The translations under genes and the position numbers were made by a program. Under the pieces are notes generated by a model. That model was not told the origin of the DNA. It was given only the letters and a program-made list of their open reading frames with translations, and did no database searches. Below, one piece after another: positions 32,475 to 42,613 of a stretch of DNA of 44,098 bases. The DNA is from JBEVJK01 sp040510195. GTDB lineage: Bacteria; Pseudomonadota; Alphaproteobacteria; Rhizobiales; Rhizobiaceae. The first letter of the stretch is position 1. Every line of letters begins with the position of its first letter. Where the stretch lies: the NCBI GenBank assembly GCA_040510195.1, contig JBEVJK010000054.1, positions 1 through 44,098 on the forward strand. The letters run 5' to 3'.

Positions 32475-32810
32475 TTACGCGGCGCCCTTCTGGGCGACCC
32501 CCTTCTCGTCGAGGAAGCTCTGCAGCTCGCCGGCCTGGAACATCTCGCGGATGATGTCGCAGCCGCCGACGAACTCGCCCTTCACGTAGAGCTGCGGGAT
32601 CGTCGGCCAGTTGGAATACTCTTTGATCCCTTGCCTCAGATCGTTGGAGGTCAGCACGTCGACGCCCTTGTAGTCGATGCCTAGATAGTCGAGGATCTGC
32701 ACCACTTGGCCGGAAAAGCCGCACTGCGGGAAGCCGGGCGTGCCCTTCATGAAGAGCACCACGTCCTGGCTCTTTACTTCGCTGTCGATGTAGTCGGTGA
32801 TACCGCTCAT
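32475..32810 (-). CDS. grxD: monothiol glutaredoxin, Grx4/GrxD family
   Basis: A 111-aa CGFS-type glutaredoxin that binds a [2Fe-2S] cluster with glutathione and hands clusters on, alone or with BolA. The active site reads MKGTPGFPQCGFSGQ, with the single cysteine in CGFS, followed by the conserved WPTIPQLYVKGEFVGGCDI glutathione-binding segment. The ATG at 32810 matches the family start; the frame extends 10 residues upstream without a better site. It lies just after bolA, its usual partner. Confidence 0.95.
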   Translation of the reverse strand: MSGITDYIDSEVKSQDVVLFMKGTPGFPQCGFSGQVVQILDYLGIDYKGVDVLTSNDLRQGIKEYSNWPTIPQLYVKGEFVGGCDIIREMFQAGELQSFLDEKGVAQKGAA

Positions 32811-32923
32811 GGCGTCAATACCTCGCTCGGCCGGAGGCAAGGTCCGGCGTGTCTTGGGTTACTGCTAACACCAGGACACATGTGGTGGCAACAGCCGCGC
32901 TTTCCAAGCGCCCCCGCCGGAGG

Positions 32924-33157
32924 CTATTCGGGGGCGCTCGTCTGCAGGGCCAGCGCATGCAGGACGCCGCCCATGTTCCCCTTGAGTGCGTCGTAGACCA
33001 TCTGATGCTGCTGGACCCGTGTCTTGCCACGGAAGCTCTCCGCGACGACCTCGGCGGCGTAGTGGTCCCCGTCGCCGGCGAGGTCGCGGATGGTGACCCT
33101 GGCGTCCGGTATGCCTTCCTTGATCAGCCGCTCGATGTCGCGCGCGTCCATCGCCAT
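32924..33157 (-). CDS. bolA: BolA family protein
   Basis: A 77-aa BolA-like protein with the KH-like fold signature: IERLIKEGIPDARVTIRDL, then DGDHYAAEVVAESFRGKTRV (His and the [C/D]G-D-H cluster-binding positions) and HQMVYDALKGNMGG. With CGFS glutaredoxin it forms a heterodimer holding a labile [2Fe-2S] cluster, used in iron sensing and cluster trafficking. A strong GAGGAG site precedes the ATG at 33157. It sits 11 nt after purL and 113 nt before grxD on the same strand. Small BolA (BolA2/YrbA-like) rather than full-length BolA. Confidence 0.92.
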   Translation of the reverse strand: MAMDARDIERLIKEGIPDARVTIRDLAGDGDHYAAEVVAESFRGKTRVQQHQMVYDALKGNMGGVLHALALQTSAPE

Positions 33158-33168
33158 GGGCGGTCTCC

Positions 33169-35394
<2,226 letters not shown>

Positions 35395-35520
35395 CGCAGG
35401 GTGGCTTCCGGTCGGTTCGCTGGCCAGCCCGGCTCTTAGCGCATGCGCGCGGTGCTTGACACCCGGCAGACGGCGAAAATCACAGGCGGCGACGAGCCGT
35501 GCCGCGTTGCCGGCCAAGCC

Positions 35521-36957
35521 TCAGCTGTAGCTGACATGCCCGACGTCGCCGCTGTCGACGAGCCGTCGGATGGCGGCGAAGCCGCGTTCGACCTCCGCGT
35601 GACCCTTGGGGACGGTGAAAGACACGCGGATGCGGTGGAACGCCTGCTCGGAACGGCCGCCCTTGAACTCGTCTTCGTCGTCGACCAGCACGCCCTCGTC
35701 CTCGCCCGCCTTCTTGAAATTGCCGGACAGCCACGGATCGGGAAGCTTCATCCACAGGAATGGCGTCGCCGGATGGGAGACGAAGTCGAGGCCTTCGAAA
35801 TGCCGTCGCGCCAGCCTTTCGCGCGCCGCGATCTCGGCCTTGACGCGACTGCGCACCGCGCCGGCCTCGCCCGACATCACCAGCCGGGCAGCCAGCTCGC
35901 CCAGCATGAAGGGCAAGCCGCCGGTGATCATCTTGTGCGCGGTCATCACCCGCGGCGCGAAGTTCGACGGGCACCAGACCCAGCCGCCGCGCACCCCCGC
36001 CGACACCACCTTCGAGAGCCCGCCCAGGTGGAAGGTCCGGTCCGGCGCCAGCTCGGCCAGCATGACCGGGCCGTCGTCCAGCAGGCTGCCGTAGATATTG
36101 TCCTCCAGGAGCCACACATTGTACTTGCGAGCAATCGCGACAATCGCATGCCGATCCGCCTCGGATACGATGTCCAGCGTCGGGTTCTGGACCGTCGGCA
36201 TCAGGAAAACCAGCTTGGGGTGTTGCTGGGCGCAGAGGCGCTCGAAGGCGTCGGGCGTAATCGTCCCGTCCGGTGTCTCCATGGCCACGACGCGGCGGCC
36301 GATCAGGTTTGTGCTGCGCGCGATCGAGGCGAAGGTGAGCTGCTCGAACGCCACTTTGTCGCCGGGCTGGGTCACCGCAGCGATCACCGCCAGGATGGCT
36401 GCGTGTCCGCCGAGCGTCGGCACGATGCCACCGGCATCCGGCCTCCAGTCGCCGGCGGAGAGCCAGCTGCGCCCCGCCTCCACCCAGGCGGCCGGCCATT
36501 GACGGGTGTACGTCGCCGCCTCATGGGGATGCTCCTTGATGAGCTCCGACATCAATCGCTCCAGCGTCGGCCCCTGGCCGACATCGGGCGCCGCGGTGCT
36601 GTCCATGCGGATCTTGCCGGCGACCGGCCGCGCCGTGCGCAGCGAGTCTGTCATCGCGCTCGGCGCCCCGGCGTCGCTCGTCGCGCCCGCACCGGCCTCG
36701 TCGGCGGCGCCGCGGCCGAGCACATAGGTCCCACGGCCGACCTCGCCGCTGACCAGCCCGCGCTCGCGCACCAGCGCATAGGCGCGGCCGACGGTACCGA
36801 TGGTGACGCCGATGTCGAAGGCGAGGTTGCGCTGCGGCGGCAGCTTGGCACCAGCCGGCAGCACGCCGGACTGGATGTCGTCCTCGATCCGGGCGGCCAG
36901 CTTGAGATAGAGCGGACCGACGCCCTGGCTGAGATCGGGACGCCAATTTGTCATCAT
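35521..36957 (-). CDS. MocR-type regulator (GntR HTH plus aminotransferase-like domain)
   Basis: A 478-aa PLP-dependent regulator: a GntR winged helix (residues about 12-78, PLYLKLAARIEDDIQSGVLP...GVTIGTVGRAYALV) and a fold-type I aminotransferase domain with the PLP Lys K316 in GGLSKVVSAG and LEDNIYG upstream. MocR proteins sense PLP or amino compounds and control neighbouring genes. The start codons ATG-ATG (36957, 36954) lie inside a perfect palindrome, suggesting autoregulation; the divergent DUF1127 gene is the likely other target. No clear ribosome site, the upstream sequence being AT-rich. Confidence 0.88.
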   Translation of the reverse strand: MMTNWRPDLSQGVGPLYLKLAARIEDDIQSGVLPAGAKLPPQRNLAFDIGVTIGTVGRAYALVRERGLVSGEVGRGTYVLGRGAADEAGAGATSDAGAPSAMTDSLRTARPVAGKIRMDSTAAPDVGQGPTLERLMSELIKEHPHEAATYTRQWPAAWVEAGRSWLSAGDWRPDAGGIVPTLGGHAAILAVIAAVTQPGDKVAFEQLTFASIARSTNLIGRRVVAMETPDGTITPDAFERLCAQQHPKLVFLMPTVQNPTLDIVSEADRHAIVAIARKYNVWLLEDNIYGSLLDDGPVMLAELAPDRTFHLGGLSKVVSAGVRGGWVWCPSNFAPRVMTAHKMITGGLPFMLGELAARLVMSGEAGAVRSRVKAEIAARERLARRHFEGLDFVSHPATPFLWMKLPDPWLSGNFKKAGEDEGVLVDDEDEFKGGRSEQAFHRIRVSFTVPKGHAEVERGFAAIRRLVDSGDVGHVSYS

Positions 36958-36965
36958 GACAATTT
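36945..36965. promoter_or_regulatory. palindromic operator candidate over the MocR start codon
   Basis: TTGTCAT-C-ATGACAA (36948-36962) is a perfect 7-bp dyad around one base; AA and TT two bases further out extend it. It covers the regulator's start codon. A half-site, TGTCATC, recurs at 37009-37015 in the promoter region of the divergent DUF1127 gene, 60 nt away. This spacing would suit binding by a MocR dimer of the divergent pair. Confidence 0.55.
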
Positions 36966-37049
36966 AGTAATTTGATTCATTGTGCGAGTCAAGGCATAGG
37001 ATTGTACCTGTCATCGAGCGAATGAACTTGCTGCATAGGAGAGTTGGAG

Positions 37050-37289
37050 ATGCCGACATTTGTTGCAATCGAGCAGCCGGCGCCGCGCAGCGTCGTCCAG
37101 TCTCAGTCTTCCGCCGGCTCGTCCGGCGTCACCGGATGGATTCTGGCGGTCCTACAGGTCGTCGAGGAGAAGCTGGAAAAGCGGCGCGGCCGCCTGATGC
37201 TTCTGGAAATGACGGACGCGCAGCTGAAGGACATCGGGATCAGCCGCGCCGAGGCCGACGACGAGGCCAGCAAGCCGGTCTGGAGCTAG
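37050..37289 (+). CDS. small DUF1127 family protein
   Basis: A 79-aa protein ending in the DUF1127 motif: RRGRLMLLEMTDAQLKDIGI followed by SRAEADDEA. The N-terminal half is Ser/Gln-rich with a short hydrophobic stretch (GVTGWILAVLQVV). DUF1127 proteins are small, highly expressed alphaproteobacterial proteins; some bind RNA and influence phosphate or carbon metabolism and small-RNA turnover. AGGAGAG 6 nt before ATG 37050 supports the start. It is divergent from the MocR gene with a half-operator in between, so it is probably MocR-controlled. Confidence 0.88.
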   Translation: MPTFVAIEQPAPRSVVQSQSSAGSSGVTGWILAVLQVVEEKLEKRRGRLMLLEMTDAQLKDIGISRAEADDEASKPVWS

Positions 37290-37349
37290 CCTTTCACACG
37301 AGCGCTCGCCTCTCTGAAGGAACCGATCGCGGTCAGCGGCGGCCAGGCC

Positions 37350-37763
37350 TCAGGCCGTGCTGCCGCAGCCCGTATTGCCGCTCGCCCAGCGGGCGACGTC
37401 GGCCGAGATGCGGGAGCCAAGGGGTTCGTCGAGCAGCGGCCCGAACACGTCGACCTTGCGCGAGCCGCCCTCGGCCTGCACGACCAGCAGCGGGCGCGCC
37501 TCGTAGTTCTTCGCCGGCACCAGCAGGAAGCGCGGCCTGCCGCTGAAGGAGTTCAGCTCGTTGGCCATGCGGTAGGGGCGGAAGGCCGCGTCCTTGGACG
37601 CGAACCAGCATTTGTGCGCGGCGATCGCCACCTGCTCCATCACCGCAAGCGAGGCGCTCTTGCCGCCGCCCGGCTGGGTCTTTCCGGTGCCGGATTGGCA
37701 AGCCGCGAGCGGCAGGACGACGGCGATGAGGCAGACCGCGACGAGGCCGGTTTCGATGCGCAT
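37350..37763 (-). CDS. small lipoprotein of unknown function
   Basis: A 137-aa protein with a lipoprotein signal: a hydrophobic stretch then LPLAAC with lipobox Cys22, followed by a Gly/Ser/Lys-rich linker. The mature domain starts MEQVAIAAHKCWFASKD and contains two more cysteines (in HKCWF and NTGCGS) that could form a disulfide. AGGAGC precedes the ATG. It follows purQ by 35 nt on the same strand and may be read from the purine operon. I do not recognise a named family. Confidence 0.75.
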   Translation of the reverse strand: MRIETGLVAVCLIAVVLPLAACQSGTGKTQPGGGKSASLAVMEQVAIAAHKCWFASKDAAFRPYRMANELNSFSGRPRFLLVPAKNYEARPLLVVQAEGGSRKVDVFGPLLDEPLGSRISADVARWASGNTGCGSTA

Positions 37764-37798
37764 CGGAGCTCCTGGCTGGCTGGTCGAGGCGAAGGGGG

Positions 37799-38467
37799 TC
37801 AGGCGGCCAGCCCGAGCGCGCTCTCGAAGAGCGGGCGGCCATCGGTTCCGCCATGCGCCTCCTCGATGAGGTTCTCTGGATGCGGCATCAGGCCGAGCAC
37901 GTTGCCGCCTTCGTCGACGATGCCGGCGATGTCGGAGAGCGAGCCGTTGGGATTGGTGCCCTCCGCGTATCGGAAGACGATCTGGCCGTTGCCCTGCAGC
38001 CGCGCCAGGGTCTCGGCATCGGCGAAGTAGTTGCCGTCGTGATGGGCGACCGGACAGCGGATCACCGCGCCAGGCCGGTAGTTGCGGGTGAACTGGGTGT
38101 TGGCGTTCTCGACCCGCAGCTTGACCTCACGGCAGACGAATTTGAGCGAGCTGTTGCGCATCAACGCGCCGGGCAGCAGCCCGGCCTCGACCAGGATCTG
38201 GAAGCCGTTGCACACCCCCATGACGGGCACGCCGGCAGCGGCCTTCTCGGCGACCGCCCGCATCACCGGCATGCGCGCCGCGATCGCGCCGCAGCGCAGG
38301 TAATCGCCATAGGAGAAGCCGCCGGGGATGACGATCAGGTCGACCGGGGGAATGTCCGTGTCCGTCTGCCAGACCGTGACCGGCGGCGTGCCTGAGATCT
38401 TCGTCAGCGCCGCAATCATGTCGCGGTCGCGGTTGAGACCAGGCAGGAGGACGACGGCCGACTTCAT
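37799..38467 (-). CDS. purQ: phosphoribosylformylglycinamidine synthase, glutaminase subunit
   Basis: Class I glutamine amidotransferase that supplies ammonia to PurL. The 222-aa sequence has the nucleophile C86 in GVCNGFQI and the partners H196 and E198 in MPHPEN, plus PGGFSYGDYLRCG forming the oxyanion region. It starts 12 nt after purS; purC, purS and purQ form one operon. Confidence 0.96.
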   Translation of the reverse strand: MKSAVVLLPGLNRDRDMIAALTKISGTPPVTVWQTDTDIPPVDLIVIPGGFSYGDYLRCGAIAARMPVMRAVAEKAAAGVPVMGVCNGFQILVEAGLLPGALMRNSSLKFVCREVKLRVENANTQFTRNYRPGAVIRCPVAHHDGNYFADAETLARLQGNGQIVFRYAEGTNPNGSLSDIAGIVDEGGNVLGLMPHPENLIEEAHGGTDGRPLFESALGLAA

Positions 38468-38479
38468 CTGGACCCAACC

Positions 38480-38722
38480 TCAGGTAAGGGCGACGGTGTA
38501 GTTCTCGATCACCGTGTTCGCCAACAGCCTCTCGCACATGGTCTTGAGGTCGGCTTCGGCCTTGGCGGCGTCGTCGCCCTCGATGTCCACGTCGAAAACC
38601 TTGCCTTGCCGCACCTGGCCCACGCCTGCGAAGCCGAGGCCGGCCAGGGCATGCTCGATCGCCTTGCCCTGCGGGTCGAGCACGCCGCTCTTCAGCGTGA
38701 CGGTGATGCGCGCTTTGATCAA
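38480..38722 (-). CDS. purS: phosphoribosylformylglycinamidine synthase, PurS subunit
   Basis: An 80-aa bridging subunit of the PurL-PurQ-PurS complex, needed for ammonia channel formation. The sequence MIKARITVTLKSGVLDPQGK, then VGQVRQGKVFDVDI, is typical. The start is taken as TTG at 38722 because GGGAGC lies 7 nt upstream and this gives the family N-terminus MIKAR; a TTG two codons earlier (38728) sits too close to the ribosome site. It lies 28 nt after purC and 12 nt before purQ. A TTG start suggests deliberately lowered translation. Confidence 0.93.
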   Translation of the reverse strand: MIKARITVTLKSGVLDPQGKAIEHALAGLGFAGVGQVRQGKVFDVDIEGDDAAKAEADLKTMCERLLANTVIENYTVALT

Positions 38723-38750
38723 TCGCAAGCTCCCGTTCGTCGGGCGAAGG

Positions 38751-39542
38751 TCAGTGGGGGCGGCCCTTGCCGCTGTCCGACGAGACGAGGACCGGCCCCG
38801 TCGGCCGCGGCGGCTCGTTCTCGTTCATGATGCCGAGCCGGCGGGCGACCTCCTGATAGGCCTCCACCAGCCCGCCCATGTCGCGACGGAACCGATCCTT
38901 GTCCAGCTTGTCCTGGGTTGCGACGTCCCAAAGCCGGCACGAATCGGGGGAGATCTCGTCGGCCACCACGATTCGCATCATGTCGCCTTCGTAGAGCCGG
39001 CCGCATTCCACCTTGAAGTCGACGAGCTGGATGCCGACGCCCAGGAACAGGCCCGACAGGAAGTCGTTGACCCGGATGGCGAGCGCCATGATGTCGTCGA
39101 TCTCTTGCGGGCTGGCCCAGCCGAAAGCGGTGATGTGCTCTTCCGACACCATCGGGTCGTCGAGCGCATCGGCCTTGTAGTAGAACTCGATGATCGAGCG
39201 GGGCAGCACGGTGCCTTCCTCGATGCCAAGCCGTTTGGCCAGCGATCCTGCGGCGATGTTGCGCACCACCACTTCGAGCGGGATGATCTCGACCTCCTTG
39301 ATCAGCTGCTCGCGCATGTTGAGGCGGCGGATAAAGTGCGTCGGGATGCCCATCCGGTTCAGATGGCCGAAGATGTGCTCGGAGATGCGGTTGTTGAGCA
39401 CCCCCTTGCCGTCGACCACCTCGTGCTTCTTCTTGTTGAAGGCCGTGGCATCGTCCTTGAAGAACTGGATCAGCGTGCCTGGCTCGGGACCCTCATAAAG
39501 GATCTTGGCCTTGCCTTCGTAGATGCGTCGGCGACGGTTCAT
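38751..39542 (-). CDS. purC: SAICAR synthetase
   Basis: Joins CAIR and aspartate with ATP to form SAICAR in purine synthesis. The 263-aa protein has the ATP-grasp-like elements YEGKAKILYEGPEPG, FKDDATAFN, PLEVVVRNIAAGS and VDFKVECGR...VVADEISPDS. First gene of the purC-purS-purQ operon, whose promoter region (39633-39660) contains a strict palindrome. Divergent from the zeta-subunit gene. Confidence 0.96.
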   Translation of the reverse strand: MNRRRRIYEGKAKILYEGPEPGTLIQFFKDDATAFNKKKHEVVDGKGVLNNRISEHIFGHLNRMGIPTHFIRRLNMREQLIKEVEIIPLEVVVRNIAAGSLAKRLGIEEGTVLPRSIIEFYYKADALDDPMVSEEHITAFGWASPQEIDDIMALAIRVNDFLSGLFLGVGIQLVDFKVECGRLYEGDMMRIVVADEISPDSCRLWDVATQDKLDKDRFRRDMGGLVEAYQEVARRLGIMNENEPPRPTGPVLVSSDSGKGRPH

Positions 39543-39632
39543 CGAATTTCTCTGTGTTCAGGGGCGCAGGATGCGCGCGCGCTGCCTGGTCTGGCACGGC
39601 AGCTGAATGCGGCGGAGGTTCTCACGGCCGGT

Positions 39633-39660
39633 CTCTAGCGCAATCGGAGCGATTGCTCAA
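39633..39660 (-). promoter_or_regulatory. purC promoter candidate with embedded palindrome
   Basis: On the minus strand TTGAGC (39660-39655) and CTAGAG (39638-39633) are 16 nt apart. The spacer is almost filled by the perfect dyad GCAATCG-GAG-CGATTGC (39640-39656), placed where a bound repressor would block RNA polymerase. The leader would be about 85 nt. The site does not resemble the E. coli PurR box, and I see no copy before purL. Confidence 0.45.
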
Positions 39661-39725
39661 TCGTCAATTCTTTGGCATCAACGGCTTTCGGCCCCGGTAG
39701 CGGCGCGGAAGTGGGCGACCCCGGC

Positions 39726-39754
39726 TTGACCTCAGGGCGCCCTTTTGGTTTCTG
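39726..39754 (+). promoter_or_regulatory. weak promoter candidate for the zeta-subunit gene
   Basis: TTGACC (39726-39731) followed after 17 nt by TTTCTG (39749-39754). The -35 is good, the -10 poor; it is the best match in the divergent region on this strand and would give a leader of about 40 nt. Confidence 0.33.
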
Positions 39755-39800
39755 CCATGATCGAGACGCCTGCCGCCGGGCGACACATTGGAGAATTGCC

Positions 39801-40121
39801 ATGACGTCGATGAAGGATCGTGAGGCAGGATTCGAGGCCAAGTTCGTGCTCGACGAGGAGCAGCGGTTCAGGGCCGTCGCCCGCCGCAACCGGATGCTCG
39901 GCATGTGGGCGGCCGAGAAGCTCGGCAAGACCGGGGCCGACGCTGAAGCGTATGCCCGCGAGGTGGTGGTGTCGGACATCGAGGAGGCTGGCGATCACGA
40001 CGTGTTCCGCAAGGTGCGCGGCGATTTCGACGCCGCCGGGGTCGACCAGTCCGATCACCAGATCCGTCGCACCATGGACGAGCTGATGGCCCAGGCCGCC
40101 GAGCAGGTCCGCAACGGCTGA
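39801..40121 (+). CDS. F1-ATPase zeta inhibitor subunit (DUF1476)
   Basis: A 106-aa helical protein of the DUF1476 family, identified in Paracoccus as the zeta subunit that blocks ATP hydrolysis by F1FO-ATPase. The N-terminal inhibitory stretch MTSMKDREAGFEAKFVLDEE and the following RNRMLGMWAAEKLGKTGADA are characteristic. GGAGA sits 6 nt before ATG 39801; the longer frame from 39672 is not supported. In rhizobia its inhibition is often weak, so the physiological role may differ. It lies between purC (divergent) and an aldolase gene 42 nt downstream. Confidence 0.9.
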   Translation: MTSMKDREAGFEAKFVLDEEQRFRAVARRNRMLGMWAAEKLGKTGADAEAYAREVVVSDIEEAGDHDVFRKVRGDFDAAGVDQSDHQIRRTMDELMAQAAEQVRNG

Positions 40122-40163
40122 CCGTCGCCACGAGATCGAATTTTCAAGCTGAAAGGCTGGCCG

Positions 40164-40940
40164 ATGACGCTCGCAACTCGCCTGGCTGCCGGCGAAACGC
40201 TTCTGACGGCGTGGTCGGGTGTCCCCGATTCGCTGACCGTGGAGATCGTGGCGGCGCAGGGGTTCGATGCCGTGACGCTCGACATGCAGCATGGCGGCCA
40301 CAACGAAGACAGCGTGCTGCGCTCGCTGCTGCCGGTCCTCGCCGCCGGCAAGCATGCTCTGGTGCGCATTCCCGTCGGCCGCTTCGACATGGCGAGCCGG
40401 GCGCTGGACTTCGGCGCCGAGGCGGTGATCGCGCCAATGGTCAATTCGGTCGCCGACGCCAAGGCCTTTGCGGCCGCCATGAAGTATCCGCCGGTCGGCG
40501 AGCGCTCCTGGGGGCCGACCTACGGCTTCCCGCGCCACGGCAAGGGCGACCACGCCGCCTGGCTGGCCGAATCCAACCGGCGCACGCTCGCCTTCGCCAT
40601 GATCGAGACCCAGGCCGCCCTCGATGCGCTCGACGGCATCCTGGCGACGCCTGGCATCGACGGCATCTTCGTAGGCCCGTCTGATTTCTCGATCGCCTGG
40701 TCCAAGGGCAGCACCATCAACCCGACGCTCGAGGCGATGATGGATACGGTGACCTCGATCGCCGGCCGCGCCCGGGAAAGCGGCAAGCACGCGGCGACCT
40801 ACGTCATCGACCCGGCCATTGCCGGCCGCTTCGTGGCGATGGGCTTCCGCCTGCTGGCGATGGGCTCCGAGCACGCCCTGATCGGTCTTGGCGCCAGGAC
40901 GCTGCTCGGCAACGTCCGCGAGTCGATCGCGCGCGGCTAG
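40164..40940 (+). CDS. HpcH/HpaI-family class II aldolase
   Basis: A 258-aa metal-dependent aldolase that cleaves 2-keto-3-deoxy acids to pyruvate and an aldehyde. Seen: GFDAVTLDMQHGGH (catalytic His and base), LVRIPVGR, AVIAPMVNSVADA, then MIETQAALDALDGIL (metal Glu) and GIDGIFVGPSDFSIAWSKG (metal Asp). It fits the 4-hydroxy-2-oxoheptanedioate/2-dehydro-3-deoxyglucarate aldolase group, but its substrate cannot be told from sequence. It ends on the same CTAG that ends the converging hydrolase gene. Confidence 0.85.
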   Translation: MTLATRLAAGETLLTAWSGVPDSLTVEIVAAQGFDAVTLDMQHGGHNEDSVLRSLLPVLAAGKHALVRIPVGRFDMASRALDFGAEAVIAPMVNSVADAKAFAAAMKYPPVGERSWGPTYGFPRHGKGDHAAWLAESNRRTLAFAMIETQAALDALDGILATPGIDGIFVGPSDFSIAWSKGSTINPTLEAMMDTVTSIAGRARESGKHAATYVIDPAIAGRFVAMGFRLLAMGSEHALIGLGARTLLGNVRESIARG

Positions 40941-41485
40941 AGCCGTGACAGGAACTGGGCGAAGGTCATCGACCCTTCCGGCCATGGGCCGTGCCCTGAC
41001 TCGCTGTTGAGATGCCCGGCCTCGCCGGCGTCGATGAACAGCGAACCCCACGCTGCCGCTATGTCCTCCGCCACCTCGTAGGGGCAATAGGGGTCGTTGC
41101 GACTGCCGATGGTGATCGAGGGAAACGGCAGCGGCAACCTGGGGTAGGGGCCGAAGGTCATCAGGTGGCGAGGACGGATGTCGGGATTGGAGACGTCCGG
41201 CGGGGCCACCAGGAAGGCTCCCGCAACCGGTCGCTTGAAGTCGGGGATGCCGTGGATCGCCGTCGGCACCCCCAGCGAATGGGCCACCAGCACCACCGGG
41301 CGCTCGGCCTCGTTCACCGCCTTGACCACATTGGCGGTCCAGTCCTCCTGCACCGGCTTGGACCATTCGGCCTGCTCGACGCGCCGGGCGGACGACAGCT
41401 TCCTCTCCCACCGGCTCTGCCAGTGATCGGGTCCCGAATTGGTGTAGCCGGGCACGATGAGGATGTCGGCGTCCTTGACCTTCAT
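40937..41485 (-). CDS. alpha/beta hydrolase, RBBP9/YdeN family
   Basis: A 182-aa serine hydrolase. The start ILIVPGYTNSGPDHWQSRWE is the hallmark of the RBBP9/YdeN family; the nucleophile is S70 in LVAHSLGV, with the acid in GSRNDPYC and the His in AGHLNSESG. The start is ATG 41485; the frame runs on upstream to 41644 without a ribosome site. Divergent from the VOC gene. Physiological substrate unknown. Confidence 0.87.
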   Translation of the reverse strand: MKVKDADILIVPGYTNSGPDHWQSRWERKLSSARRVEQAEWSKPVQEDWTANVVKAVNEAERPVVLVAHSLGVPTAIHGIPDFKRPVAGAFLVAPPDVSNPDIRPRHLMTFGPYPRLPLPFPSITIGSRNDPYCPYEVAEDIAAAWGSLFIDAGEAGHLNSESGHGPWPEGSMTFAQFLSRL

Positions 41486-41618
41486 GGCGCCGCATGTAGC
41501 TCTGGCCGGCGCGCTCTGCAACCATGCCTGGGGCGGTGAACGCGCTGTTCGCTGTTTGGCCGCTTGCAAGTGGCGCGCCGCGCGCCGACCTTCGATGCAG
41601 AGACACCAGGAGCCGCTC

Positions 41619-42431
41619 ATGACCACGCTGCCTTTTGCCGCCACGACGCCGGTCAGCGTCGGCCGAATCGGCCTGAGGGCGAAGAATGCCCCCGCGCTCG
41701 CCGAATTCTACCGCGACGTGGTCGGGCTGGAGGAGATGGGGCGCCAGGATGGCGCGATCACGCTCGGGGCCGGCGGGCGCCCGTTGCTGGTCCTCGAGGC
41801 GGCCCCCGCGGCGCGCCCGGACGATCCGCGCTCCGCCGGGCTGTTCCACACCGCCTTCCTGTTGCCGGAGCGCGCCGACCTGGCGCGCTGGGTGAAGCGC
41901 GCCATCGACCGCCGCATTCCGGTGGACGGGGCGTCCGACCACCTCGTCAGCGAGGCGCTCTACCTCACCGACCCGGAAGGCAACGGCATCGAGATCTATG
42001 CCGACCGGCCTCGCGATGCCTGGACCTGGAACGGCGACAGCGTGGCGATCGCCACGCTTCCGCTCGACATTCGCGGGCTGGTCGGCAGCCTGCCCGAGGC
42101 AGATGGCGGCTGGCAAGGAGCGCCGCCGGGAAGCGTCGTCGGCCATGTCCATCTGCGGGTCGGCGATCCGGAAGAAGCCGAGGCCTTCTGGAACTCGGAG
42201 ATGGGTTTCGACACCGTCCACCGGTTGGCTGGAAGCGCGGTTTTCCTGTCATCGGGCGGCTATCACCACCACGTCGGCGCCAACAGCTGGCAAAGCCGCG
42301 GCGCCGGCCGGCGCGCCGACGACCGCAGCGGCCTCGCCTGGGTAGAGTTGCTGTCCGACGATTTTACTGGCGGCGAGGCGGTCTCCGACCCCTGGGGCAC
42401 GATGATCCGACGTGCCCCCCGTCTCGCATAG
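41619..42431 (+). CDS. VOC-family protein, CatE-like extradiol dioxygenase/glyoxalase
   Basis: A 270-aa protein with two vicinal-oxygen-chelate modules. The first begins RIGLRAKNAPALAEFYRDVV and ends YLTDPEGNGIEIYAD (metal Glu); the second has VGHVHLRVGDPEEAEAFWNS, where the first His is a metal ligand, and a GGYHHHVGANSW segment. This is the CatE/ring-cleavage-dioxygenase-like branch. AGGAG lies 6 nt before ATG 41619. It lies downstream of a divergent alpha/beta hydrolase. Substrate unknown. Confidence 0.83.
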   Translation: MTTLPFAATTPVSVGRIGLRAKNAPALAEFYRDVVGLEEMGRQDGAITLGAGGRPLLVLEAAPAARPDDPRSAGLFHTAFLLPERADLARWVKRAIDRRIPVDGASDHLVSEALYLTDPEGNGIEIYADRPRDAWTWNGDSVAIATLPLDIRGLVGSLPEADGGWQGAPPGSVVGHVHLRVGDPEEAEAFWNSEMGFDTVHRLAGSAVFLSSGGYHHHVGANSWQSRGAGRRADDRSGLAWVELLSDDFTGGEAVSDPWGTMIRRAPRLA

Positions 42432-42439
42432 CCGACGCG

Positions 42440-42613
42440 TCAGTTGCGCGGAATGGTGATTCGCGGCTCGTCCTTGGCGACGGCCTTCGAGCTGCTGAAG
42501 AAGTCCCCCATGAAGAGGCAGCCGACGATCAGGCCGGCCGCGAACATGGTTGCGGCGCTGAACCAGCCCGACCGGCTGCGCCTGGGTTCGCTGTTGTCCT
42601 CGATGCTGTTCAT
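42440..42613 (-). CDS. 57-aa single-pass membrane protein
   Basis: A short reading frame downstream of purB on the same strand encodes 57 residues: a polar, Arg-rich N-terminus (MNSIEDNSEPRRSRSGWF), one hydrophobic helix (AATMFAAGLIVGCLFMG, about residues 20-36) and a polar tail ending ITIPRN. GGGAG lies 7 nt before the ATG, partly paired in a leader stem (42620-42629 with 42646-42654). Positive charges before the helix predict a cytosolic N-terminus. Its stop is 8 nt from the converging VOC stop. No function known; small membrane proteins of this kind often assist transporters. Confidence 0.75.
   Translation of the reverse strand: MNSIEDNSEPRRSRSGWFSAATMFAAGLIVGCLFMGDFFSSSKAVAKDEPRITIPRN

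Noticed and set aside
32374..32724. 117-residue upstream extension of the MFS frame
   Set aside because: It is antiparallel-frame noise overlapping grxD and would be interrupted at RNA level by the terminator; ATG 32373 gives the standard protein.
35456..35461. TTGACA on the plus strand upstream of purL as a promoter
   Set aside because: No gene begins on the plus strand there and no -10 follows at proper distance.
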